Assembly (NCBI GenBank): GCA_030141605.1
Contig: JAQGDQ010001106.1
Coordinates: forward strand, 1 to 32,500
Source of the DNA: Tubiluchus corallicola
Lineage: Eukaryota; Priapulida; Priapulimorpha; Priapulimorphida; Tubiluchidae
DNA: 32,500 nucleotides
Direction: 5' to 3'
A program made the position numbers and the translations under genes. The notes below the pieces were generated by a model, which saw only the letters and a program-made list of their open reading frames with translations, was not told the DNA's origin and searched no databases. Shown in pieces: positions 8,201 through 16,073 of the stretch (within the stretch, counting starts at the first letter, position 1; each line of letters starts with the position of its first letter).

Positions 8201-10708
8201 ACGTCAATAGTTCAGTGTCAAGGCTTTGAAGCTGTTGACAAAATACTTTGGTGTATCTTTTTCAGCCCAGAAGGAGCTCTTGTTAGTGTCTTTCCATGAA
8301 CTTGTCAATGTTGGTTTGACGTATAGAAATAAAATACGATTGTAACGTGCAATAATTTTTAATTAAATTCGCAGTTTAGTGGTAACGACAGAGCAAAGGA
8401 AAAATTCCATTCAAATCTATGCAAAATTTTTTCACTGATAAGTTTTCGTCACCCTCTCACACTCATTACATCCTCTTCAAGTAGTGAGTATAAGAAATTA
8501 AAGCATCAGCCATTTTAATGAATTTAAACTCGAAATAAACACCGAGGCTGGTATTCTGAAAAGTTTGCATATTTCAGTTTTTTCTGTGAGAACACTGAAA
8601 AGTCCCAAAAGTCTTAAGGTGCTTACTAGACACGTGATTAGTCTGTAGGCTAAATTAGGCTTTTGTTGTAGCAAAAGGCAGATAACTCAAAAACCAGGCT
8701 TTTAATCGTATATATTAATTTCACTGGTATTGAATCGGGCCCACCGGAAGGAACGGGGGGCGAAAAACCTCCAGAAATAGCCATTTTTTGGCCATTTTTT
8801 TGCAAAACTTATACCTCTTATTTCTGGAGAATGGGAACGGGCCAGGGGCAGTGCCAGCCTTAGATAGATAGCCCGTTCAACGGTGGGTGTAGTAGGTGTA
8901 TTTAGAATTCGCGAGAGAGTATTTAGAATATCCACAGCGTCCCATAATGGACATTTTCCCAAACCCAACTCGCGATTTTTTCTAAATTTTGGTCAAACAG
9001 CCTGTTGAAAAAACGTTCTAACGGCGCCTGGTGGGACTCTCGAAAGGAGATATATAGCTCTTTAGAAAGAGCAAGAACAGGGCTACACGATGGTGTGGGC
9101 CATGTTTTAGAACACGTCCACCAAGAGGAGTGCCGACGAGTTAATTAGATGTTCTATTTTCGGCAATTTTCGCTTGGAAAACTGCTGACGCAAAGCCATT
9201 GTTGTGACGTCATCCATTATACTCTGTTTATAACTTTAATTCAGTAAAAGCTGTTTTACTGCTGGCTTTGTGTTAGGTAAGTAAAAGAACACTAGGTAGG
9301 ATGTTCGCGTATTTTTGATTATGAGTGTATTGATACGCAAACTTTTTTGCGGGGCCTTTGCTAGTTATCGATTAGCAATTTAAGTTTTAGAAACGTTTTT
9401 CTTAAATAATTACTTGAAAAGTTGTGCAGTTGGTCATGTAGTCAAGAAAATGTTTTACTGATATATTCTTCAAAATAAGTGAAATTTGAATTGCAGCATT
9501 TGCCATTACAGAAATCATTTGAAGTCGTTCGAGTAGTTCTTAAGCTTTAATGCTCTGAAGTAATTATAGCAAAGTAAAATTTACGATATTTGATTTGCTT
9601 GACTTGTTTGACTTGCTTGCTAATGTTTGCCTCCAAAGATCTCTAAAATATAGAAGATACAGTTTATAATTTACTTACTGGTATTAAATGATTAAGGCCT
9701 AGGGTACTACCACTGTGTTACCAATTTTAACCAGTTTAAGGAACCGGAATTCATCTGTTTTTATTGCCAAAGTTTTTTTCAAAAGCGCTAAAACCCAGAA
9801 GATTCATCAGCTTTGCCTCGGACCCAGGTGCTAATCCCCTGAGACCCTAGTTATTATGCCTAGGTGCACCTGTATTCCTTAATTTGCCACTTTCCAGACT
9901 CATTCTTTTCAGGTTTCCCATATTGCCTCACTGCATGACCGTATTGTTATTTATGAGTGTCTTCAGAAAATGTGATGCTCGCATCTTGCTAAAAACTAAT
10001 AGCAAAAGATGAAAAGATTACATAAGAATTTGATGATTATTAATTTTTTCTTGTTTTATGCAGCCAGTATACCTGAGGTTTAACATGCTGTATAGTCCAT
10101 CGTCAGGTGAGATAAGCCCGGAGGAAGTCATCCAAGTTGCTCAGTCCATCAGTCTTGCTGCTGAGCCGTGCAGCGACCAAGCGAACGTCCAGCCTAAACG
10201 GCAGCTCACTATTAACGGCCAGGTGGTGGAAGATAGTTCCATTCACAGTGTTAACATCCACACTAATGCTGTGTTTGTGGCTGTAAGCGCTTTTGCCTCG
10301 CACTTTAGAATGGTGAAAACGAAACAGCGCACGAAGTCCGGACACAGTTCGGACGAGATTTCCAGCGAAGACGAAACCGAAATCGTCTGTCAAAAGCTGG
10401 ACGAAGGCATTAAGCCGAAAGGGCGAATTTGGCGAGCGCTGTCAAAAAAACATAGGCATGAAAAGAAAAATGGCGACCGTGCAAAAAAGTCCGAAGTGCA
10501 TGATTCTAATCCCGATCCATTTACTAAACCGACTAGTAAATTCGATGATGCCCCCGCAGTCAAAGAAACTGCTGAAAACACTTCTAACAGCGGCCAGCAG
10601 AAGGCTGTTGGTGAAAGCAAAACGCATGATGTTGAAACAGTAAAGAGCAAGAAGGATGATGTTGAACCATCCAGATCAAATCGACGTAGTGCATGCAGTG
10701 TATTGTAG
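2158..10708 (+). CDS. INPP5A: Inositol polyphosphate 5-phosphatase type I, 3' part of gene (six exons, long-tail isoform)
   Basis: Spliced gene: join 2158-2250, 4582-4662, 5105-5178, 6204-6315, 6714-6770, 10064-10708; about 353 residues are in the window and the 5' exons lie to the left. The family removes the 5-phosphate of Ins(1,4,5)P3 and Ins(1,3,4,5)P4, ending calcium-release signalling, usually at the plasma membrane through C-terminal prenylation. Seen: LYEYPVAFPPTYPYSED (vertebrate INPP5A has LYELDISFPPSYPYSED), YMKTRCVAWCDRI, ICMGDHKPVYLRF. All introns are GT-AG and all junctions keep frame. The co-linear match distinguishes type I from type II, SHIP and synaptojanin enzymes. Odd points: Val replaces the Pro normally preceding AWCDR; after the catalytic domain there is a tail of about 200 residues, whereas vertebrate proteins end within about 25; the end is CSVL rather than CVVQ. 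An alternative 3' end is described under 12913-13133. Confidence 0.95.
2380..2393 (+). repeat. Poly-G run (14 G)
   Basis: Uninterrupted run of 14 guanines after a TCTCTCTCT stretch, inside an intron. The exact length may be uncertain because such runs are error-prone in sequencing. Confidence 0.9.
3159..3290 (+). repeat. 22-bp tandem array, six units
   Basis: Six consecutive copies of acagttatctttaccttacctt (22 bp), differing by A/G and C/T at a few positions; the last has TTTCCTT. On the gene's sense strand each unit border reads as a pyrimidine tract followed by ACAG or ACAA, a good splice-acceptor lookalike in the ACAG units. Intronic. Confidence 0.93.
3820..3954 (+). mobile_element. 3' end of a non-LTR retrotransposon with stem-loop and TCTA tail
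   Basis: A perfect 10-bp stem AGGGCAACGT (3820-3829) and ACGTTGCCCT (3850-3859) is followed by about 60 bp, an AATAAA at about 3921, and (TCTA)6 at 3931-3954. A stem-loop followed by a short tandem tail is the usual 3' end of CR1/L2-like LINEs or their SINE partners, where reverse transcriptase binds. Only the 3' end is recognisable and I cannot assign a clade. Confidence 0.6.
4370..4470 (+). mobile_element. Possible retroelement 3' tail (AATAAATGACTTATGACTT)
   Basis: The stretch ends in GTGAAATAAATGACTTATGACTTATGA, an AATAAA leading into a heptamer tandem (TGACTTA), like the simple-repeat tails of LINEs and SINEs. No body could be recognised. Confidence 0.35.
4582..4662 (+). CDS. INPP5A: INPP5A exon b (27 codons, phase 0-0)
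   Basis: Acceptor CACTTTTAG and donor TGG|GTGAGT frame 27 codons beginning VVLTIEKKVFD and ending KDNGKW. This aligns with human INPP5A around VMLQLEKKLFDYF...FRDNNGTA. It joins exon a and exon c without gaps. Confidence 0.93.
5105..5178 (+). CDS. INPP5A: INPP5A exon c (24 codons + 2 nt, phase 0-2)
   Basis: Acceptor TTTTTAG and donor CCAAC|GTAAGG. It encodes LSDFDNETSAF then QDQLYEYPVAFPP, matching the family's EFDKELSVFKDRLYELDISFPP. The last codon is split: AC plus T of the next exon gives Thr. Confidence 0.94.
5248..5775 (+). mobile_element. TTAA-flanked MITE, copy 1 (528 bp, in INPP5A intron)
   Basis: It starts AGGAAGACCGG and ends CCGGTTTTCCT, an imperfect terminal inverted repeat, flanked by CTAA (5244-5247) and TTAA (5776-5779). 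The body is about 85-90% alike to 16074-16616 and 18140-18668, all in the same orientation. No ORF of note, so it is non-autonomous. A TTAA target suggests piggyBac mobilisation, but the termini are not the usual CCY start, so the superfamily is uncertain. It contains a full TGACGTCA CRE-like palindrome at 5524-5531. Confidence 0.85.
6204..6315 (+). CDS. INPP5A: INPP5A exon d, WCDRI catalytic motif (phase 2-0)
   Basis: Acceptor TTGTTTTCAG and donor GACGAG|GTACTG. The exon completes Thr, then encodes YPYSEDVNVANLYMKTRCVA followed by WCDRIFPSVSAKRIIDE. YPYSED and WCDRI are 5-phosphatase signatures; the arginine and aspartate belong to the substrate and magnesium site. The codon before AWCDR is GTA (Val), where the family has Pro; CCN to GTA needs at least two changes. 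DRIF replaces the usual DRIL/DRVL. Confidence 0.96.
6714..6770 (+). CDS. INPP5A: INPP5A exon e, GDHK catalytic motif (19 codons)
   Basis: Acceptor CTTTTTGTAG and donor CACAAG|GTAATG. It encodes GKPIEYSVIGSDICMGDHK, matching the family's YDHIGPNVCMGDHK; D and H of GDHK are the catalytic pair. The intron after K, before PV, keeps phase 0. Confidence 0.96.
7061..7198 (+). repeat. 69-bp tandem duplication
   Basis: Two adjacent copies (7061-7129 and 7130-7198) beginning ttgctgtagtagcatt and ending catattcca differ at only a few bases (TTACCG versus GACTGC), so the duplication is recent. Confidence 0.92.
7690..7985. repeat. Cluster of short TAACTYG / TCASACTA motifs, possible fold-back element
   Basis: AAGTAACTCG, AAGTAACTTG, GAGTTACTC, AGAGTAACTTG and ACAGTAACTCACC recur in both orientations, and TTCAGACTA (twice), TTCACACTA and TTCACACTTG recur too. 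CAAGTAACTTG is itself nearly palindromic. This looks like the interior or ends of a degenerate inverted-repeat transposon, but I could not fix its termini or target duplication. Confidence 0.35.
8751..9361 (+). mobile_element. Dispersed repeat family B, copy 1
   Basis: Blocks here match the reverse complement of 20559-21398. They include GCGAAAAACCTCCA near 8760, AACGTTCTAACGGC with the following 120 bp (from about 9012), GAAAACTGCTGACGCAAAG (about 9177), and the end TTTTTTGCGGGGCCTTTGC at 9361. Between about 8807 and 9010 this copy has sequence absent from the other. No transposase was recognised; class unknown, probably a non-autonomous DNA element. Confidence 0.65.
10064..10708 (+). CDS. 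INPP5A: INPP5A terminal exon, long hydrophilic tail with CSVL prenylation box
   Basis: Acceptor TTGTTTTATGCAG; the exon begins PVYLRFNMLYS, completing the GDHKPV strand, and runs 214 codons to TAG at 10706-10708. After about residue 14 the sequence is hydrophilic and probably disordered, rich in K, S, E and D (for example SSDEISSEDETE and a KKHRHEKKNG basic patch), ending NRRSACSVL. C-S-V-L fits a CaaX box whose final Leu favours geranylgeranylation; vertebrate INPP5A ends CVVQ and is farnesylated. GC content is well above the flanks and the 600-nt frame is open, supporting real coding. A strong internal donor CAG|GTGAGA after 10106 offers an alternative end. A CAG run follows the stop and ATTAAA lies at 10871. 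Confidence 0.88.
   Translation, partial: PVYLRFNMLYSPSSGEISPEEVIQVAQSISLAAEPCSDQANVQPKRQLTINGQVVEDSSIHSVNIHTNAVFVAVSAFASHFRMVKTKQRTKSGHSSDEISSEDETEIVCQKLDEGIKPKGRIWRALSKKHRHEKKNGDRAKKSEVHDSNPDPFTKPTSKFDDAPAVKETAENTSNSGQQKAVGESKTHDVETVKSKKDDVEPSRSNRRSACSVL
10107..10112 (+). promoter_or_regulatory. INPP5A: Alternative 5' splice site inside the terminal exon (CAG|GTGAGA, phase 1)
   Basis: TCGTCAG|GTGAGA is a near-perfect donor, placed one base into a codon, 14 codons after the exon start and directly after the conserved catalytic-domain end. The exon at 12913 needs exactly this phase. Confidence 0.6.
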
Positions 10709-10712
10709 ATGT

Positions 10713-10730
10713 CAGCAGCAGCAGCAGCAG
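10713..10730 (+). repeat. (CAG)6 in the 3' UTR
   Basis: Six CAG triplets begin five bases after the TAG stop. Confidence 0.95.
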
Positions 10731-10870
10731 CTACGCATGGTGTGTTTTTGTTTGTTGCTTTTGTTTATTTATTTTTGGCAGCAACTTTAGATTTTGCCAT
10801 GTGCACAGCTTTGTGTGATATTTGCATGTAAACTTGCTGCCCTTAAGTAATTTTACACTTGTGTAATGCT

Positions 10871-10876
10871 ATTAAA
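10871..10876 (+). terminator. Candidate poly(A) signal, long-tail isoform (ATTAAA)
   Basis: ATTAAA about 160 bp after the stop, followed by T-rich sequence. Sequence match only. Confidence 0.45.
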
Positions 10877-11280
10877 TTTTCCTAACAACATTTAATTTAA
10901 TTTAGTTTAGTAAGACATTTGTTATTTTTTATTGGCTATAAATGTTTCAAAACTGGATACTTTTAGTGCCACATTCTCAAATATTAATTCTCTTGTTGCT
11001 AAAAGAACAATTTACTCTATTGACACATTCTGAAATTTCACTTAAACTCTATGCCACTATGCTATCAAAAAACTGCGTATTATAGTTAATCTTATATCTA
11101 GCCAAAGTAGACTATTTTCATTTCATAAAAATGTTTGTATTTTTCATTACTTGTACATTATTTTTGCATTTTACTGAAATGTTACCTAATTATTTATGTG
11201 TTTCAACTGAGTTTTTGCATCAAAGTGAAGTTTTTAATGTCATGCAGCATTTTATTTTACTGCGTATGCTAAAATATGTA

Positions 11281-11488
11281 GTAATGTTGATGCTCTGAAG
11301 CCTATATTGTCGAATTCAAACTGACCTCAAATCTCCTGCTGGAATCTGTATCTCTTGTACTGTTCCTTGGTGTAAGCTGTTATAGTAATGTTGATGCTCT
11401 GAAGCCTATATTGTCGAATTCAAACTGACCACAAATCTCCTGCTGGAATCTGTATCTCTTGTACCGTTCCTTGGTGAAAGCTGTTATT
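11281..11488 (+). repeat. 104-bp tandem duplication
   Basis: Two adjacent copies (11281-11384, 11385-11488), each beginning gtaatgttgatgctctgaag, differ at only a few positions, indicating a recent duplication. It lies between the two alternative INPP5A 3' ends. Confidence 0.93.
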
Positions 11489-12123
11489 GTTGTCCTTTTA
11501 CTCATAACGTACTTGCGCCAAATCGTATTTGGTATGTCAGATCGCCATTCAAAACCATTATAATGATCTTTAGCACACTCCCGCTTTAAATGTGTATGAC
11601 TGTGTTCTGGCTATACACTGTAACTCAGTGTCAGTAAAGTTTACAAAAGCAGCTTAGCAATCTGTGTACAGAGGACTGATTCTGAGCTGAGCTGATTGTT
11701 GCATTCATTATCAGCGCATTGCACACTCCAAAATTTTGCTCCTTTAGCTGTTCTGTGATTATGAGTTACCAACGTAAGAGAAGCCGGCTTTTGTCATCTA
11801 AAATGTAATTTTCTAGAAACCTGTAACATTTCAACGATTAGATGCTTTCAGAATAGAAGGATTCTCAGCCTAATCTTGCTTTCAGGCAGTGAATGCTTGT
11901 GATTATTACACAACATTCGCTTGAAATCTTAAATAGAAATTGAGCTTTAATGTAGTTTACAGAGTCTGGCTTCTGCTTGTATTCGACACAGAGCATCATT
12001 GCATACACAAATACTGTTCAACATAGAATTGTTAAGATGCACATTAAATTATTTATTAATTTTGTGCTATATGGCATGGCATGTTAAAAAATCTGTTAAG
12101 ATCGGACAGACAGGCTTGCCATA

Positions 12124-12397
12124 CATTTTCTCTCACAGGACATGAACTTTGGTCACTACATTTCCTCTCACAGGACATGAACTTTGGTGACTACATTTCC
12201 TCTCACAGGAGATGAACTTTGGTCACTACATTTTCTCTCACAGAACATGAACTTTGGTCACTACATTTCCTCTTACAGGATATGAACTTTGGTCACTACA
12301 TTTCCTCTCACAGGACATGAACTTTGGTCACTACATTTCCTCTCACAGGACATCAACTTTGGTCACTACATTTCCTCTCGCAAAAAATGAACTTTGA
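12124..12397 (+). repeat. 35-bp tandem array, about 7.7 units
   Basis: The unit is cctctcacaggacatgaact followed by ttggtcactacattt (35 bp). On the INPP5A sense strand each unit includes TTTCCTCTCACAG|GA, a strong splice-acceptor lookalike. It lies about 0.5 kb before the alternative terminal exon. Confidence 0.95.
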
Positions 12398-12535
12398 TAA
12401 CTGATACTCTGTCAAATGTTGCTGTGCATTTAAAGTTAAGTCAACTAAAGTTGGCCAGGTACTACCGTCAGTCATTTCTAGTTGAACCTACTTAGTGTTA
12501 CTGATTGACTGATGAGACTATGTTGATAAACTGTG

Positions 12536-12590
12536 TCATCATCATTATCGTCATCATCATCTCCATCGTCATCATCATAGTCATCATCAG
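12536..12590 (+). repeat. Imperfect TCA trinucleotide microsatellite
   Basis: About 55 bp of TCA triplets interrupted by TTATCG, CTCCATCG and TAG. Confidence 0.9.
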
Positions 12591-12912
12591 AATTTTTCAT
12601 TGATCATGGCAGTAATCAGTGGTACAGATGTCAGCTGCTTTGAGCATGAATATGTAGTCAACCGGTCAACTGAAATTGGTCGTGTGCCATCCAAATTATT
12701 CTCTATGAAGTCAAAACACAAAATTCCTTTTCCCACTTTTCCCAAAATGCATTTACCAAAAGCCAAGAGTACTACAATTAAGCATGTGTCAGGTTGTTAG
12801 TATCAATGTTAAGTTGCCATGTCATACATGTCATTGAATGCATTATGTAGGCAGCATGTTTCTGTGGCTCTGACTTTTATCTGTTTCCTAAATAACTATT
12901 TTGATTTTTCAG

Positions 12913-13133
12913 AAAAAGAAGAAATGCATAATATTGTGATGGCGGGTAATGATAATATAGAGAATACTCACTGTAAGTCTAACCTTCCTCTTCAAGTCTC
13001 CGATGCCCATCTTCCTGCTAGTCCGTTGTGCGCCTCAAACGTATCGGTCGACCTCAGTCCAACGACCACTCGTCTGATCCAGGTGACACAAGACGGCTGC
13101 ACGGTGAAAGTGTACCGCGAAACGTCCGTGTGA
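12913..13133 (+). CDS. INPP5A: Candidate alternative terminal exon of INPP5A, ending in PDZ ligand ETSV
   Basis: Acceptor TTGATTTTTCAG at 12912 opens a frame of 72 residues plus TGA. It begins one base into a codon, matching the phase-1 donor at 10106: G plus AA gives Glu, so the catalytic domain would continue LYSPSS-EKEEMHNIVMAG. From about 12985 the sequence is clearly more GC-rich and codon-like than its flanks, encoding LSPTTTRLIQVTQDG and then CTVKVYRETSV. The end T-S-V is a class I PDZ ligand. AATAAA lies at 13258. It could instead be the last exon of an unrelated + strand gene. A second frame from the same acceptor reads KKKKCIIL-stop. Splicing is inferred, not observed. Confidence 0.6.
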
Positions 13134-13257
13134 CACGCGGGTGTGAATGTTATGTAGGTTCAATTTTAGTATGTCCACGTTTTTGGAATTATTAACACAT
13201 ATTTCATACTGTTAGATGCTTTAAAAATGCATTTTTGTGTGCAGAGCTTTATATTGC

Positions 13258-13263
13258 AATAAA
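13258..13263 (+). terminator. Candidate poly(A) signal, short-tail isoform (AATAAA)
   Basis: Canonical AATAAA 125 bp after the TGA of the alternative exon, followed by T/GT-rich sequence. Confidence 0.55.
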
Positions 13264-13744
13264 CTTATATAAATTGTGATGAACTTTTCATGCACGGCAT
13301 AGGCAAGAGCATTCCATACCACATAATTTAATCTCTTGTAAATTTTATTATTAGTTAGTTGTGTTGACCTTTAATTTTAGCGTACATATTCGACTGAATC
13401 AGGAAAGTATGTATGCTGTATGTATCATGTTTCGAAATTTTTGGACTAAAAGATCTCCTTTACAATTTCAGTAAATATTACTTTGGAAATAATGAGGTTT
13501 TACAACACGCTTTAGTGTATGAGAATGAATATATACAACGTGGATTTTAGCAAAATCTTACACACCTAGCAAGATTTTCATGAACTAGCTTTGTTGAAAT
13601 CATGAGAAATTAATTTTAGATTCTGCTCTCAGCTTTTTGCCTTCAAAGAGCAAAATCGCATTGGTGACAGATACGTTCCGAATACGGCATACGTGTTGGG
13701 TATATTCTTCTACCATCGAAAAATTCAAGAGTTATTATAGTTAT

Positions 13745-14294
13745 ATGTGAGCTTGCATACCAAAACCGTCCATAAGTTGGCATAGATTATAGCATCAGAT
13801 TATCAAGATAATGTCCAAAAAATACTAAAAATTTAATTTTATAACCCTGTGCCCATTTCTCTGCCTAAAAACTAGTACTGCAGTTGCAAAAAACTTGTAT
13901 TTTCAAACTACGATAGCAGCTCACTGAAGCAGTCATTTTGCTTCGGGTTTTTTCTGTTGACACTACCAGATCTTCGTCAGGAAGAGCAATCTACTGGATT
14001 GAAACATAACTTCAATGTGCTCTTACAAAGTCGTACACTTTCGTACGGTTGCTAAGTGTTTTGTAAAGATGCGACAAAAAACAACGACTAACTTTAAAAG
14101 CAATTTTCTCAAGATTATGTTTTTCAGTGCATAACCTGCACCTCAACTTCAACGTGGATTATCTTAGCTTAGTGATAAAAAAGGCGGACGAGCTTGGTAT
14201 CAAAATGATCCTCATGAAATGGAGTTTCAGAGTAGGTGAATAACCAGAAAATGTTAATTGCCGACTTACGGACGATTTTGCTATGCAAGCACAT
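13745..14294. mobile_element. MITE with about 37-bp terminal inverted repeats (550 bp)
   Basis: The left arm 13745-13782 (ATGTGAGCTTGCATACCAAA, then ACCGTCCATAAGTTGGCA) is complementary to the right arm 14259-14294 with only a few mismatches. The interior has no notable ORF, so it is a non-autonomous DNA transposon. I could not settle the target-site duplication, so the superfamily is open. Confidence 0.75.
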
Positions 14295-14399
14295 GTACGG
14301 GTAGCTTTAAAGTTCTAATGTCACACATGCAGTAACACATGTTACATTTAAGTCAACTCACTCATGTTTTGTTAGACACTGGTGAGATGAGTTAAAATA

Positions 14400-14610
14400 T
14401 TTGCAAACTGGCACATTCACGTGTTTCAGCTTGAGTGCCTCAAAGCCTAAATGTAAATGCAACAGTCCTCATGCTTGAGTACCATCATCAGCAAGGTACC
14501 ATTTTTAAAACCGTTTGAAGTATTTTGTAAGATCTAATGCAGAGTTGAACCCACAACCTCCCGCTTGGAATCCAGAGTGTACTACAGATTGAGCTATACC
14601 TGTAAACTAG
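14400..14610 (-). mobile_element. tRNA-derived SINE (tRNA-like head at 14540-14607)
   Basis: On the minus strand TATAGCTCAATCTGTAGT resembles a tRNA A box. About 35 nt on, GGTTGTGGGTTCAACTC resembles a B box, preceded by TTCCAAGCGGGAGG. That order is typical of Pol III promoters in tRNA-related SINE heads. The stems pair poorly, so this is not a functional tRNA. Sequence below 14540 would be the SINE body; its end is not clear and 14400 is approximate. Confidence 0.6.
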
Positions 14611-14971
14611 AATTTAGATCAGTTAAACTGAAGTGGCTACACGTTGTATACAGCTCTGTATTGCATATTTAAACGAATTCGTGTTGTAAAATCTCAACGC
14701 GTTTTAAAATTTTCAGTAAAAATATTTCAAAATAGCTCCACTCCCCTCCTCTGTTAACAGAAAAAGCGATTTCTAGCAACATTTGAGCGTCTGCTGCCCT
14801 AGTAACTGCTACTAATTTCTGTGTCGTTCTTTGTAGCCGTGTATTTATAATTTTGCTGTAATTTTCATGTTATTGCAGACTGTATTGAATTAATTAAGCT
14901 GCAGATTAAGTAGGGAAATAGTTAGTTTGTTATGTAAGGGTTACCTAGTATCGTGAACTCTTTATGTTGGT

Positions 14972-15115
14972 GAATGCATTGTTGCAGTACCGTATGAATG
15001 CATTGTTGCAGTACCGTATGAATGCATTGTTGCAGTACCGTATGAATGCATTGTTGCAGTACCGTATGAATGCATTGTTGCAGTACAGTATGAATGCATT
15101 GTTGCAGTACCGTAC
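14972..15115 (+). repeat. 24-bp tandem array, six units
   Basis: Six nearly identical copies of gaatgcattgttgcagtacc + gtat; the fifth has ACAGTAT and the last ends GTAC. Length divisible by 3 makes both strands open, so the 70-residue ORFs here are artefacts. Confidence 0.97.
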
Positions 15116-16073
15116 TGTAAGAGGCTCAATTAAACGTGCCAATAAGGAAAATATCATAATTTGTTTGTGGTGGTGAGCAGATATATTATTCGTCTAATTC
15201 TTTATTAAGGTAATTTTATTATTTACACTTTTAATTAATTAAACATAATCACTAATAATGCAATTGATGCCAACTATTTAAGGTTTTATTGAGACTGTGA
15301 TAGGTACGAATCAGTCACATTTCTTACAAATGCTAACATACGATCATATGTTATTAACAAAAATGCGCATAAGAATGAAACAGGTTGCAATTTGTACTTT
15401 TTGCTGACATCTGTTTGAAATGTTCGCTGGTAATTTGTTGTCCCGGTTATGCAGACGCATTGTTCATATATATAATTATTGCACGTATCTTTCTTACGTA
15501 GTACATTTTGTTGTTAAATCTACGTTGTTGAATCTATGTTGACACTGTGCTACTATTACAATTATAATTGATTGTTTTAATTGAAAACATATATACCCTT
15601 GTTTGCTACTAAATTAATTGTTGGATATATATGTGTAAATACATTTAGTTTATGGTATATGGATGGTGCAATAACATTGTGTAGATACCACGCGGTTTTA
15701 GGGACAAAATGTGGAATATTGTATATAAAATTTTAACATGTGCTAATACTACTAATTATAATGAGCATGTATATTAACTTGTTTTGTATATCTACCGTTT
15801 TAGTTACTGATTATGTCACATCTTTATCGTTAATATCATCTTTTATCATTTTTGAATTTCTTAAGTTTATTTCTAATGCTCATGGCTGCTAAGACGTATA
15901 TGCAACCATGCCTATAACAATAAAGAACTTCGATTGATAAGTTTCCCGATATGAATGCATAAGTTTGTGGTGTAAATTTGGTCCCCTATTGCAGTTACAA
16001 ACCTGATTCTGCCCAGAAAAAGCTGGTCTCCGATTGCTCCAGTATAAGTCAGGCATAGCTGTACATCACTTAA
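15116..16073. other. Intergenic, nothing recognised
   Basis: AT-rich sequence with only short ORFs. An AATAAAG at about 15920 could be a decayed retroelement tail, but no body is visible. Confidence 0.6.

Larger units (their letters stand above)
6771..10063 (+). other. INPP5A intron (3.3 kb) with duplications and a repeat copy
   Basis: No coding sequence needed or seen: the exons on either side join GDHK to PVYL without a gap. It holds a 69-bp tandem duplication (7061-7198), a stretch dense in short TAACTYG-like inverted motifs (about 7690-7985), and a dispersed repeat copy (8751-9361) shared in inverse orientation with 20559-21398. The rest is featureless AT-rich sequence. Confidence 0.7.

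Noticed and set aside
8702-8968. 88-residue minus-strand ORF
   Set aside because: Lies in the segment unique to family B copy 1; no transposase or other motif seen.
10103-10650. Minus-strand and second-frame ORFs within the INPP5A terminal exon
   Set aside because: Shadows of the INPP5A frame, which alone continues the conserved PVYLRF sequence.
12591-12800. Possible cassette exon of INPP5A (open frame with a phase-1 TCAG|GTTGTT donor)
   Set aside because: The acceptors in the right phase (before 12613 and 12628) lack a pyrimidine tract, the one after the TCA microsatellite is in the wrong phase, and composition is not coding-like.
14540-14607. Functional tRNA gene
   Set aside because: Acceptor and anticodon stems do not pair properly; only the promoter boxes are recognisable, so a SINE head is the better call.
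14945-15176. 70-residue ORFs on both strands
   Set aside because: Translation of the 24-bp array.
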